This document shows positions 1 through 10,625 of a stretch of 64,000 bases of DNA, piece after piece (the first letter of the stretch is position 1; each line of letters begins with the position of its first letter). A model generated the notes under the pieces. The model saw nothing but the letters and a program-made list of their open reading frames with translations, searched no databases and had not been told where the DNA came from. The DNA comes from Clavaria fumosa (lineage: Eukaryota > Basidiomycota > Agaricomycetes > Agaricales > Clavariaceae), in the NCBI GenBank assembly GCA_951802425.1, contig OX637795.1:4444501-4508500 (forward strand), given 5' to 3'. A program made the position numbers and the translations under genes.

Positions 1-1
1 A

Positions 2-451
2 GTAGCCCTCGACTCATTCATCCTGCATGATGGATATATCTATTTCTTCCAATTCGCTGGCGGCGAGACACATGGTATCAATGATGGGCTCATCTCTTTG
101 CTCGCAAAATGTGTCCAGCTTCCGACACGCGACAAGTGGCGCTTTATTTTCATCATGCCAGATGATAGCCAACTCCTCCGAAGTCCATTTCCACAACGTA
201 TTGAACTGCAGGAGCTAATGCTGTTTTCCTCGAGGGTAGCAGTTGAATTTACGATGGTCCATCCACGTAAGGAAGTGCGGGCAATGGAAATGGGGTTGGA
301 AGTGGATGACCAAGAAGAATCAGCAGGAGATCTGAAAGCCCCCAAGCGGAAAGTGCGCAGCTCGACGGAAGAAGAGGAGGGGAGCGAGGATGGACATAAA
401 TCTAAGGGGGCACGTCTGTCGGAGGGGATGGGGGCAATTGGAAGGAGGTGA
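2..451 (+). CDS. C-terminal part of a basidiomycete RHS/Crinkler-like hypothetical protein
   Basis: An open frame enters from the left edge and stops at the TGA at 449-451. Its first 80 residues contain hydrophobic and aromatic patches such as FILHDGYIYFFQF, then LPTRDKWRFIFIMPDD. I associate these with the C-terminal, restriction-fold-like part of large basidiomycete proteins resembling retrotransposon-hotspot or Crinkler proteins. The rest is a low-complexity tail rich in Glu, Lys and Arg. The 5' part lies outside the window, so start, length and intactness cannot be judged. The assignment rests on recalled similarity only; function is unknown. Confidence 0.4.
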   Translation, partial: VALDSFILHDGYIYFFQFAGGETHGINDGLISLLAKCVQLPTRDKWRFIFIMPDDSQLLRSPFPQRIELQELMLFSSRVAVEFTMVHPRKEVRAMEMGLEVDDQEESAGDLKAPKRKVRSSTEEEEGSEDGHKSKGARLSEGMGAIGRR

Positions 452-507
452 CCAAGAGGGATCAGCAGGAGTCCTGGAAGCGTGCAAGTGGAAAGGGAGA
501 GGAAGAG
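289..507 (+). repeat. Imperfect tandem duplication of about 140 bases
   Basis: The segment around 289-366 (ATGGGGTTGGAAGTGGATGA...) is echoed at about 428-507 (ATGGGGGCAATTGGAAGGAG...) with shared blocks such as GGATCAGCAGGAG and AAGTGGAAAG. The first copy lies in the tail of the preceding reading frame and the second begins at its stop codon. The copies have diverged by substitutions and small indels. Confidence 0.45.
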
Positions 508-1033
508 GAGAGGAAGAGGGAGGAATGTGGGGTGCGCTGGGAGTGCAAGCGGCATGCAATCCTCGTCGACCTGCGGCTGAAAAACCCGAGCTTGAAATCA
601 TCTCCAGCACTGGAGAAGGGAACACCCAACCTATGCTCTCTCGTGGGCTACCAGAAATGGAGCTGCGGAGACTACGTTTGGTGTGCAGCAGATGAAAGTG
701 ACGACCAACCGAGTTATGCAGTCCGAAGGGTGTACTCATGGTGAGGTCCAAGATGACGGGGACCACGTGGAGTGGCTCATAGAAAGGAGACGTTACAGGG
801 AGGCCCTAGAGGCAGGGGAGAAGTTGTGAGGTTATTGATACGCAGCCATAGGTCGTCGGAGGGGCTCACCCACGGTACTCAGAAATTGACCTCTTCACTG
901 CCAACTCTAGACCTCTTGGCCGTCCTCGCATCGCTGTGCTCCCCCTCTGAGGTGACTACCTCCGCACTCGCTTCATCAGCCCGTTGTCTCTTAAGTCGCC
1001 TCTCGAGCTTGAGAGGATCAGTGATGCCCAACT
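452..1033. other. No recognised gene
   Basis: Short plus-strand frames cross this stretch (for example 448-744 and 772-1044) but none shows a motif, composition or splice pattern I recognise. It may be a decayed 3' part of the preceding gene. Confidence 0.4.
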
Positions 1034-1655
1034 CTAACTACTAACCATTATTCCGCGCGCTCCTTCGAGGACCTGGCGCGTATGTCGCGCCATTCGGGGC
1101 GCTTCCTTCCGAGGCTTTGGCCTTTTCGTGGTGTTTGAGCTTCTTCCTATCTTCTCTTCTCTTCCCTTCCTCTCCCTTCCAGACATGCGTTCGCACTCTA
1201 ATTTCAGGTGAGGGTCAAAGTCATGAATGCTGACCTCCGCAGCGGTTAGCATCGCCTGAGCCTTGTACAAGCGGTCGGGATCCTCATGCTGTCGCGCCGC
1301 CGTATTGTGCACGATCTTGTGGATGTCGTCCAAGAAGTCCCGGGGAGTCAGGTGTTTGCCCCTGTACAAATCCACATGCATGCGCTCGAGGTCCATATCG
1401 AAAAGAGGTGGTAGCGATTCCATTTGCTGCGCTTGTTGCTGTTCAGTGGGCACAGAATCCATCTGGACATCTCCGTTTGCCTCCTGCTGCGTGGTAGAGC
1501 TTGCTCCAATGACCTCCATCGTGCCTGTAGTTGCGTTCTGGATCGCAACCACAGCTGTCGTCACAATGTTGTCAACGTCGACGGGGCCTCAACTGGGGGT
1601 TGAGCAGGGAGGTCAAATCGGTACTCTTCCTGATACAGACGAGTGAGTAATGAGT
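1034..1655 (-). pseudogene. Yta7/ATAD2-like bromodomain fragment, frameshifted
   Basis: Read on the minus strand, the frame contains LFDMDLERMHVDLYRGKHLT, then FLDDIHKIVHNTA and DPDRLYKAQAMLTAAEVSIH. This is the signature of the divergent bromodomain near the C terminus of Yta7/ATAD2 AAA ATPases, chromatin factors that act at nucleosomes. The upstream piece (about 1575-1650, RLYQEEYRFDLPAQPPVEAP) is in another frame. The two join if one C is restored in the C run near 1583, so a single-base deletion is likely. The AAA domains are absent and the downstream end is ragged. I infer a truncated, inactive copy. Confidence 0.65.
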
Positions 1656-2126
1656 CTCATGGAAAGGTGACAACCCCGCTTGCCTTCTATGGCCCGGCTT
1701 CTCGTATGTAGCCTCACTACACACGATATGTGGGCAGTTGTTGATCCGCATCTCTTCGCAAGAGAGGAGCTACTTGAAGCCTTCGGCGTTCATGTTTTCA
1801 TTTGCAAGCCGGGTATTAACTACCGGGCAGATCTTAGCGTGGCCAAGCCCTCCGGGCTGTGGCCCTGACTGTTCTTACAACCAAATTTTCTTTGGACTCT
1901 CCTTCAGCTGCAGCGATACCATATCAAATCAGACTGGGACCGCTACACTCCGCTGGGAGGCCAGTACAGAGCAAGGCAACACGTCTGACGCATTGTCCAT
2001 GCGGTGGCTGAGCAGTTTGGATGGACCTCCGCAGCGGTGGGTCCCCTCCCTCTCCCTCTCCCTCACACCCTCTCGACGCCATGCCGTCCCCGGAGCTGAC
2101 GCTGCGCTGCGCCGGGCCCAGGCGAC
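1656..2126. other. Unassigned coding-like stretch
   Basis: A plus-strand frame at 1680-1868 and short pieces around 1905-2030 look protein-like, but I cannot place them in a family. The end of this stretch could hold the missing first exon of the oxysterol-binding pseudogene that follows. Confidence 0.3.
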
Positions 2127-5100
2127 CCCGCGCTCATCCACCCGTTCCTCATCGAGATCGGGAAGGACCGCCGCAGCTCGTATGTGGCCCAGAACGACGT
2201 CGGCGCGGCGGCGCTGCACCTCGCGATCCGCTGTGCTTCCGGTGCGTCTGTGCCCCCCCTTTCTCTCACTCTCATCCCCCCCCTCCCACCTCCCCGGGCC
2301 AAAAGCTCATCGGTCGCGCTCATCAGGCGAGACGGTCGCGCTGCTCCTTTCGCACCGCGCGATATCGCCCAACGGCGTGCACCCGCCCGGGTCGGGGACG
2401 ACCGCGCTGCACCTGGCGGCGATGCTCGGCCGCGTGGCTGTGGTCAACGTCCTGTTCGAGCAAGCCGACATCGACGACTCGCTCCGCGACAGCAGCGGCA
2501 AGACGTGCAGAGAGGTGGCGAAGGGCAGGGACGTCGTCAAGGCCATCGACGGTGCGTGGCGTCGTTTCTCATCCCCCCCCCACTTCCCTTCCCTGGTGCG
2601 GAACCTCGGAGGGAACCCCGTGTCCTCCCTTTGGCTGACTCTGGCTGACTCTGGCGCTGGGGGGTGGCGGACAGACTCGCGCGCGTTCCTGAACGCGTGC
2701 TACCGCTCGCTGCTGCGGACGTACGTGCACTCCGCGGGGGACGCTCCGCCCGCGGGGGCGCTGCTGGACCTGCTGCGCTCGCCGCGCGCGCGCTTCGTGC
2801 AACTGGCGTACCTCGACGACGACGCGGGGACTGCGCTGCTGCACGAGGCTGCGCGGCGCAAGGACCTGCGGCTCATCGAGCTCGCGGTGCGCGCGGAAGC
2901 TGGCGTATGATCGGGCGGGGAAGGATGATCGTGTCAAGGCGTTTTTGAAGCAATGTATGCGCTTTTTTTTTGTCGCTTTGTTTTTGTTTTTTTGACCCGC
3001 ACTTACCTCACCTCCTGTTTCACACATACAGTTGCGAATAACGACACGACGCTGATAGATGACACGCCGCTGTCGGAGCCACCGGTGCTCAAGGGCTATC
3101 TTAATAAGTACACAAATGTAGCTAGGGGATACAGCACACGCTGGTTCGTGCTGGAAGACGGTGTCCTCTCCTGTTCGTTCCGAACTGTGGCTGTCCCCGC
3201 TCCCCGCTTGATGGGTTTGCATTTTCAGACTTCCGGCATCAAGAAGACGAAACCGTTGCATGCCGCGGATCGATTTCGATGAAGATGGCCGTCCTCAAGG
3301 CTGCGCCGAACGCGGACAAGCTCCGTTTTGAGGTCTGCTCTGTGCCCGCGCGCGGCAGCCGATCGACGGCGCAGAAGTAGTATCTGAAGGCGACGCATCC
3401 GGTCGAGGCGCACCGGTGAACGCAGGGCATCCGCCGGAGCCTCGAGTGGCACAAGCGACAGGCTGACGCGCCCGGGAGCAGGCGCAAGAGCTACGATAGC
3501 GATGCGGTCGCGGCGAGCGGCGACGCGCACGGCCCGTCGATGTTCCCTGATGCCGCCGTCACGTCGTCGCTGAAGGAGGCGCATACTATGCTGGACACGA
3601 GCTATCCGAGCTTGCTGCTGGAGAACGACGGCGACGGGGAGACCTCCTCTGGTGTTGGCCATCATCGCCAGGCGGCGGTCCCGAGCTCTGGATGCGAAGA
3701 CGATGGAGAGAAGAATGACGCCTCGTCGGCCTCGGGATCCCTGAGACGCGCTATGCCGCACGAATCGATTTTCGAGCTGCATGAGAATTCGACGGCTGCG
3801 CAGATGGAGATGACTGCGCAGCTGCTGTCGGATTTGACGCTGCCACCCAACACCCCGCAACGGACGCGGGAGGTGCAGGCCGCCGTGCGGGACTCGTTTG
3901 GTTCGGTGCAGACGATGCTGGTCGAGTATGTGCAGATGGTGAGAGACCGGGAGCAGTGGCTGAAGCGGCAGCTGGAGAGGGAGGCGCAGATACTCAAGGC
4001 GTGGGAGGAGAGCTTGCAGGTTGTGGTTAGGGAGGGCGACGCGCTGGAGAAGGAGCTGAGGAGGCAGTCGAGGCGGCGGGGTAGCCGCGTGCTCTACTCT
4101 GGTGTTTCGGAGGAGGTGGGAACGCTCAGGGGCAAGCCTAGTGCGGTTGTGACGCCCCCTCCGCCCATCCCTGAGACACCGGTTGTGGCGTCGGTCGCCG
4201 CTGCAGCTCCCGCGTTGGACGCCTCGCTTTCCCCCGTTGCTGAAAGTCAGCTTGCAGAAGTTGTTGTAACGCCGACGACCGAGAGGGACGTACAGGAGCT
4301 GCACAACAGCATCTCGCCGCTCGTGGCTAGCATCCGGGGGGACAGCTGATACGGACGAGGAAGACGAGTTCTTTGATGCTATCGAGTCCAACACACTGCC
4401 GAACCTCGTCGTCCCGGAGCCATTGGCGTCCACCGCGCCTGAGGAGCCCGGGTCGACGCTGCACTTCGACCCTGCCCCTTTCGCCGGCTACCAGAATTTG
4501 AGGCAGCATCTTTCGATCAGCAGCGACAATCGGCCGGCGACTAGTTTGTGGGTGGTGTTGAAGTCGAGCATAGGGAAGGATCTGACGAAGATCAGCTTCT
4601 CAACGAGCCTACGAGTATGCTGCAACGGATAGTGAGACGGCCTTGGTTGTGTGTGTCCCTGCTTTCGTTCTCTCTCTGATGTCGTTTTTTGTGTCTGTGC
4701 CAAGGCGGAGGACATGGAATTTTCAGAATGTCGTATGTATCCCATCTTCCAATCCGGTCATGTGTGTTGTCGCTTCATTTTTTTGGTCTGCAGTGGATGT
4801 TGCCAGTCGTGAAGAAGATCCCCACCGCCGCATCATTTTCGTCCAATTACTCTTCTACCATCGGCCGCATCGCCAAACCATTCAATCCTATGCTCGTGCG
4901 TGCGGGGGTTGAGTCTCAACGTTTTTGGTTTATCCTCACGTTGTTTTTTTTTTTGAAAGGGCGAGACATTCGAATATGTTAGATTGAATAAAGATTATTA
5001 TGTTTCTGAACAAGTCAGCCATCATCCTCCTATTTCTGCATGTTGTGCCGAGTCGCCCACCTGGAGTTATTATGGAGAAGTAGGTTGCCTCTTTCATTGG

Positions 5101-6074
5101 CTCTGCCCTAACTCAAAAAACCGTTTTTTTCAGGTTTTTGCACGGAATAAATTCATGGGAAAGTCTTTTGAAATAGAACCGACAGGGGTTGCCCACACCG
5201 ACCTTTTGCTACCCGAGAAACTGGGTCCAAACTATCCCAAGGCCAAAGGCAAGCGCGGAAACGGCAAGGTTGTTGAACATTATAGCTGGAAAAAGGTTGT
5301 TTCGAGTATGTTTGGCTTCATCCTCGGATCCCCAACTATCGATCATTATGGAGACATGGTTGTACGTTCCCCCATGCCTCTTTGTCATGCAGATGGGTAC
5401 CAACCGGTGCAATGTAGATTACGAATCATCGCACTCAAGATCAGTGTATCTTGACGTTCAAACCCAGGGGCTGGCGCGGAAAGGACGCATTGGAGATATC
5501 TGGCTATGTGCAGGACGCCTCCGGGACCGTCACTTATGATATAGCGGGAAGATGGAACAGTCAACTTATAGCTCGTGCAGCAGGGCTTCCTTCACCCTGA
5601 TGCCCGTGATTTAAGCCCCGATTCTTCCATCGCGCCTGAGTACATCTTGCTTTGGCGGAATTCGGAGAAGCCGATGACGCCGTTCAATCTCTCGCCCTTT
5701 GCCATCACCCTCAATGACTGTCCCCGAGACACGCTGCGGCCGTATTTGTGCCCGACGGACTGCCGCCTCCGCCCTGACCAGCGCGCGTTTGAGCTCGGCA
5801 AGTACGCGCTTGCGAACGAGCTGAAGAGCCGCCAGGAGGACCTGCAGCGCGCGACGCGGGCGGCGAGGGAGCAGGGGAAGCTGCCGGAACACCAGCCGCG
5901 GTGGTTCTTTGCTGAGACGGACGGCGACACTGGGGAACGGTGTGGTCGCCCTCGCGGGTCGAGAACGAGCTGGAATACTGGGTTGAGAGAACGCGGGTGT
6001 TCAGAGAGGGTGGACTGTGGGCGGGGGTAGAGCCCATCTTCGTTGAGGAGCCTCCCTCGTTGCACGACATATAG
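2127..6074 (+). pseudogene. OSH1/2-like oxysterol-binding protein (ankyrin, PH, ORD), decayed
   Basis: Spliced pieces give, in order: ankyrin repeats (2127-2240 and 2325-2551, including ALHLAAMLGRVAVVNVLFEQ); a third exon at 2676-2908; a PH domain at 3035-3460 (LKGYLNKYTNVARGYSTRWF); a disordered and coiled linker at 3540-4470; and the OSBP lipid-transfer domain at about 4480-6074 with the hallmark EQVSHHPP at 5010-5035. Such proteins move sterols or PI4P at ER-Golgi and ER-plasma-membrane contacts. Lesions: two conserved PH tryptophans are stops (TAG 3378-3380, TGA 3417-3419); about 10 bases are lost before NEPTSM near 4593; codons are lost after RRIIFV near 4845; and there is a frameshift near 5935. 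The frame recovers to a plausible final stop at 6072-6074. Intron borders remain recognisable, so decay is recent. Confidence 0.85.
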
Positions 6075-6336
6075 CCTGATGCACCTTGAAAGTAACGTTA
6101 TGTCTCTTTGTATATTGTACTACTTGTGACAAAATGGACATGTAATGTATGATCAGAGCTGTGCTGGGAGCACAAATGAGAACCACCCAAAGGATGCAAA
6201 CACCACACAAGCACTGAGAGTACGGAGTGTTATCTGCGGTGGTCATGTGTCGTTCATTACCTTCCTTCTATAACAGCAAAATGACCCGTCGTAGGATGGA
6301 CTGTACAAACTGCAACACTGATGGACAGTAATGGAC
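6075..6336. other. Intergenic, nothing recognised
   Basis: AT-richer spacer between the convergent 3' ends of the OSH-like pseudogene (plus) and the DUF7223 pseudogene (minus). No ORF, repeat or RNA gene is supported. Confidence 0.5.
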
Positions 6337-8556
6337 TCATATTGCACTGAAGCTGGGGATGCCGCCGAGCGTGAGTGGCTGCGGCACCAAGGATGGGAGA
6401 AAGAAAAACTCACCTTGTCGATAGTACCCTTTGATCAACGACAGTACTCAGGTCGATAACAGCGCCAGGGCAAATAAGACCTGCGCGTTTGACTACGTCC
6501 CCCTCAGTCTCGTCTCGAGGAATCAGTCCGCTCGGTAGCGCTGCCTTCGCTCCAGCCAGAGAGATACATTTCTGACAAATCCAAAAGACTCGAGTCAGCA
6601 CTTCGATTCAAGGCTCAGCAAAACAAAAGGGAAGCCGCTGTCTGTGCCCAGGTGCCTCCCTTTCCCGAACCTTGAATATCTCGAAATTCTTGCTGAAAAG
6701 CTGGACTTGGACACCACTCTTGAAGAGGCTAAAGAAGTCCGCGTTGGCCCCGGCGTTGATGGCGACGCCTCCTTTAAGATCGAGACATCCCTGCGGGCCG
6801 GCCCCCGACGCACCGCCAGCCGGAGCGCTCCCGATCAGGGCTCGGGCTTGCTGTCGGCGGATCCCAGCCAGGCGCCTTGCGCGCACGATCCCTTTTCCTG
6901 CTGCCGCTACTGCCGTGGACTTACGGGAGCCCGTGAGACCGCCGCCGCCGCCGACGCCAGCGCTGGCCTGGACTGCCTGAGCGCGGGGGGGCGGCGGGGC
7001 GAGCGCTGCCGCTTTGCCGCTCTGGAGAGTCAGGGCGAGCTTGGCTGATGCATCCAGGTTGAGGAAGATGGTCGCGGAGGCGGCTCCTGCCAAAGCGGTG
7101 ACGCCGACGTCAATCTGTGTAACGGGGGAAGGAAGGTGGGGGGGACTAGACCTCAGATAGGGTCATAAGAAGGTCTGAGTTTTTGGTGACGTACGGTTGG
7201 AATGAGGTGAGCTTCTATGCTGCCGGTAACAGTGATACCTGGGGTGGCCGAGAGTTTGAGGGCTGTTTGAACGTTCGTTAATCACAAGCAGAGATCGTCT
7301 TCGCAATTGCAGAGACGCACAGGAGTCCTTGGGTTGGAGGACAGCATTCGATGTTTGTTGTGCCGAGCTGGGGAAGAAAAGTGTCCCGTTCGTCACCGAG
7401 TACGCGAGGTCGACGGCCATGTCCAGGTCAACTTCAACAGCGGTTTTAGCGCGAGAGTTGAGCTTGAATGTCGGGCCTATGTCCAAAATGCTGGGGAAGG
7501 AATCACGGGGTGAGGGGCATATAAATGAAAAGGTTCATACCCTGGAAAGCTCAACCCTGGTACACCTACTTCGAATAGGGTTATCACACCGCTGTCGAGG
7601 AAGCCCTGTCGAGGATCAGCCACGGGAGTTTTCCAGGGAAGATAGATGCAGACTCGCAGAGGCAATAGTCTTCAAGTTCATGGTTCCGGTGAGATCAGCG
7701 TTGAGATCTACACAACTCACCTGTCAAGCGAGAGGTCCAAGTATAAGGAAAATGCGCATACCAGAGAACAGTGCGAAATCGGTGACTTTGGGGGGCAGGA
7801 TGGTACCCGACGCTGTAGCGCCGAGCGACATCTTAACATGGGCATTGGCATCCAAGCTAATGTCGAACCCGATCGAGAAACCCAGCCTGTTCCCGGTGGC
7901 GGGACACGTGAGACTGCTATTGACAACAGGGAACTTCTGCTGTATATCAATGGTAGGGAGAGTTTTCTGTACGGTCTTGTTGAAGTCTGGCCACAGGAAA
8001 CGCTGATCAGAGTGTGAACATTGCGTAAGAAAACCGCCTGAGGCGGATTGCTCAACCGTCAAGTGTATTCTTGATCGTGCTGAAGATGTTGCGAGGCATG
8101 ACACGGCCAGGGACCTTGGATTGGCCGGTGAGAAGCTCCTTCGCATTATCGTGGCTATTGGGGACGTTAGAGCCTACGAGAGCGAAATTTACTCCGCCGG
8201 CTCTGAGAGGATGTCAGAAATGTGGCGGTAAGCAGAGAGGATCGTAAACCCCAGGGACTCACTTCTTGTAATCAGCAGAGGCAAAATCCGTGTCCAGAGC
8301 AATGGCATGCACCGTGGACCCGCCGTTACCTGTGATTTTCGAGCGCACATCTGCGGGAATTGCTTGGTTCTCCGAGACCCACGCGGGTTTGATGCGGGCG
8401 AAAGGCATGGGTCCGCACTGACCGAGGGTATAGAAACTCAAACTTAATCCCGTCAATAGGCAGACGGGTTAGTGGAGACGCACGCTTTCGGGGAGACGGA
8501 CGATCATGTCTTCGGGAGTCAGATTCTGGTGCAAGTGGGAGCACCCGGCCTTGTTG
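6337..8556 (-). pseudogene. DUF7029/DUF7223 secreted-protein gene, 5'-truncated and decayed
   Basis: Minus-strand exons run from about 8556 (HLHQNLTPEDMIVRLPES) through CGPMPFARIKPAWVSENQAI (8390-8310), a cysteine-containing segment near 7890-7990 (SSLTCPATGNRLGFSIGFDI), LDMAVDLAYSVTNGTLFFPS near 7360-7430, GANADFFSLFKSGVQVQLFS at 6670-6760, KCISLAGAK at 6540-6570, and a last exon LTLGGIPSFSAI ending at the TGA at 6337-6339. The order matches basidiomycete extracellular proteins with DUF7029 and DUF7223 domains, whose function is unknown. In-frame stops (for example near 8052) and poor joins indicate decay. The signal peptide and first exon are missing because the sequence breaks near 8555. 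A matching 5' part lies at 44044-44440. Confidence 0.7.
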
Positions 8557-8573
8557 TGATGTGTGAGAGCACC

Positions 8574-9902
8574 TCATTCTGAATCAGTGATTTCTAACCG
8601 TAATAATGCCACCGTGCTGCATTTCTTGCGCCTCTGGACCATTTCGCCTACGTCCAGCGGAACGCTAGACCTCGCGTCCCAGCAGTGGATCATTCCACTC
8701 TCGTCGCCGCTCGCCAACAGCTTGCCTTCACAGTTCCAAGCAAGGCTAGAGATCCTGGTCTGATGACGGGTCACCTTCCTTGGTTGTTCCTTCAACTTAG
8801 ACATTTCTTTGATGCGTATGTCAAAGTGCTGTATGGTACCCTTCACAAGTCCGACAGTTAGAACGGAGCCGTTCCACTTGATGGTCGAGACGCCCTTTGT
8901 GGTCCAACTCGTCGCACGGTGAGGTCCCAGATCTGGACGTAACCGGTACTGGTGCCGAGGGCAACGAGATGGGGCGCGTCCGTGCCGGCGCACTCAATGG
9001 CACGCAAGTCGCCGCGCATGTCAGACACACGGCAGAGCTGCCCAATAATGTCGTCGCCCCTCGCAAGCGCGCCAGCCGTGCCGCCGACGCTCTTGTAGTG
9101 CACGCGGTTCCCGCAGGCAAACGCCACGATATTGTGTGTAGACCAACTCATTGGGAGCATGCCTGTTGGGGAACCCGTGGGTAGGCTGAAGTCGATCGTC
9201 ACCTTGGTATTGCGGAGGTGGTACTGCGCGGAGGTCTTCGGGCGTGTGACGGGCAGCGGTGGCGGCTCCTGAAGGGGAGCTTCGGAGACGGTGCGCCGGA
9301 GGAAAGCCATCCCGTCTGCCATGGTGGAGGGCATGGATGGCGCGTCGGAACAGACGGAGCCTAGGCGGACATAGGTAAGAGCACTCGCGACGGATTGGGA
9401 GCGAGAGTGCCCGTGTGCGTAGCGGCGGGCTGTAGCAGTGACCGAGGAAGTTACAGAGACAGCCGAATAGGACGAACTGCGGCTGAGGGCGCGAGAGTGC
9501 CTGTAGGGCGCGAGAGTGCCTGTAGGGCGCGAGAGTGCCTGTAGGGCGCGACCTTGGGCTGCCACCTGTGAGTCGTGCTTGTGTAATGGAGTCGATCTGT
9601 TGTGCACCAGTCATCGGTTTCTGGCGACCTGGAGATTGCGAAGCAGTGTTAGTGGAGACTGCCAAACGTTTGGGATCCAATGCCTTTGTTGGAGTCATTG
9701 AACGGGTGTGGAATGGCTGAGCATCTGTGAGACTCATGTTTACGTGTTGGTCAATCGAGGGAGCGGTTACAGGAATTGAGACGAAGTTCGGTGAGCGGTC
9801 ATCAACTGTGCGCAAGGCAGCATCCCGTGGGAAGGGCGGTATGGTCTGTGCGGGTGACCGCGGGAAAGGCGCATGGCGGCGTACAAGGTCTTGGCTCTGC
9901 AC
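8574..9902 (-). pseudogene. Cdc20/Fizzy-like WD40 protein, N-terminal half only
   Basis: The minus strand encodes a disordered Ser/Pro-rich N terminus, then NIVAFACGNRVHYKSV, LVALGTSTGYVQIWDL, WNGSVLTVGLVKGTIQHFD and LASGDESGMIHCWDARSS, successive blades of a Cdc20/Fizzy-type propeller. Such proteins recruit substrates to the anaphase-promoting complex. The frame breaks at the 19-base repeats (9487-9543), near 8916 and near 8628. The last blades are missing: homology ends near 8580 at the junction with the DUF7223 remnant. The apparent start codon at 9900-9902 lies in the B2 repeat of the neighbouring Ngaro element, so the native 5' end is lost or displaced. Confidence 0.7.
9487..9543. repeat. 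19-base tandem repeat, three units, inside the WD40 pseudogene
   Basis: The unit GGGCGCGAGAGTGCCTGTA occurs three times head to tail (9487-9505, 9506-9524, 9525-9543) and a partial unit follows. Because 19 is not a multiple of three, each gain or loss shifts the reading frame. Removing one unit brings the N-terminal frame into phase with the WD40 frame. Confidence 0.9.
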
Positions 9903-10081
9903 TCAGGCTGAGGCAGGGGAGGGGCTTATGTAAGTGGATGCAATAGGTGAGAGCAGGCTTATGTAATGTGAACTATACAGTGGTAAGCTGGAGACTAGGT
10001 ATGGGAGAGCTTGGGTCAGACAAGTGGAGGCACTCGTGTGAGCCAGGCTGGGAGTGCCGGGGGGAGCGACAGTACCACCCG
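9889..10081 (-). repeat. Ngaro B2 split direct repeat
   Basis: 193 bases matching 10354-10546 (B1) in the same orientation. It forms the outer 3' end of the element. Its right edge in plus coordinates is the shared sequence ACAGTACCACCCG, after which B1 and B2 diverge. Confidence 0.9.
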
Positions 10082-10134
10082 GCAACGATGAATCCAGCCA
10101 CCAATCAGTAAACCTACAGGGAGCGGAGGGTGGG

Positions 10135-10354
10135 TAACGCGAGGAGAGGTGGTGAGACAGGTGTGAGGAGGAATGGGGAGGTTCAGGAGAGGGGAAGGAG
10201 GGCAAGGACGATTATATATGTAGCAGGAGGGGGGTATGATGTCATCTGGGACTGCGAGACGCGATGGATCGCGAGAGGTAGAGGTAGTCACGTGAGGCCT
10301 TCGTTGGCCAAGACAACGCGTTCTTGTCACACTCTTGTGACCGAACCCTCCCGT
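10135..10354 (-). repeat. Ngaro A2 split direct repeat
   Basis: 220 bases matching 15737-15956 (A1) in the same orientation. On the minus strand it contains a TATATAATC promoter-like motif, and it carries a TCACGTGA palindrome. Confidence 0.9.
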
Positions 10355-10546
10355 CTTGGCTCTGCACTCAGGCTGAGGCAGGGGAGGGGCTTATGTAAGT
10401 GGATGCAATAGGTGAGAGCAGGCTTATGTAATGTGAACTATACAGTGGTAAGCTGGAGACTAGGTATGGGAGAGCTTGGGTCAGACAAGTGGAGGCACTC
10501 GTGTGAGCCAGGCTGGGAGTGCCGGGGGGAGCGACAGTACCACCCG
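10354..10546 (-). repeat. Ngaro B1 split direct repeat
   Basis: Second copy of the 193-base B unit. It lies directly downstream (minus strand) of the recombinase gene and abuts A2 with no gap. Confidence 0.9.
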
Positions 10547-10625
10547 AATGTGAGCCGGCGGGCGATGACATGCGGGAGCGGAGACGGCACCCCCAACCCA
10601 GAGGACCGCTCGACGGCGAGGCAAG

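Noticed and set aside
9021..9607. Alternative frame across the WD40 pseudogene encoding an Arg/Leu/Pro-rich protein
   Set aside because: It is the shifted continuation of the N-terminal frame after the 19-base repeats; WD40 similarity is in the other frame.
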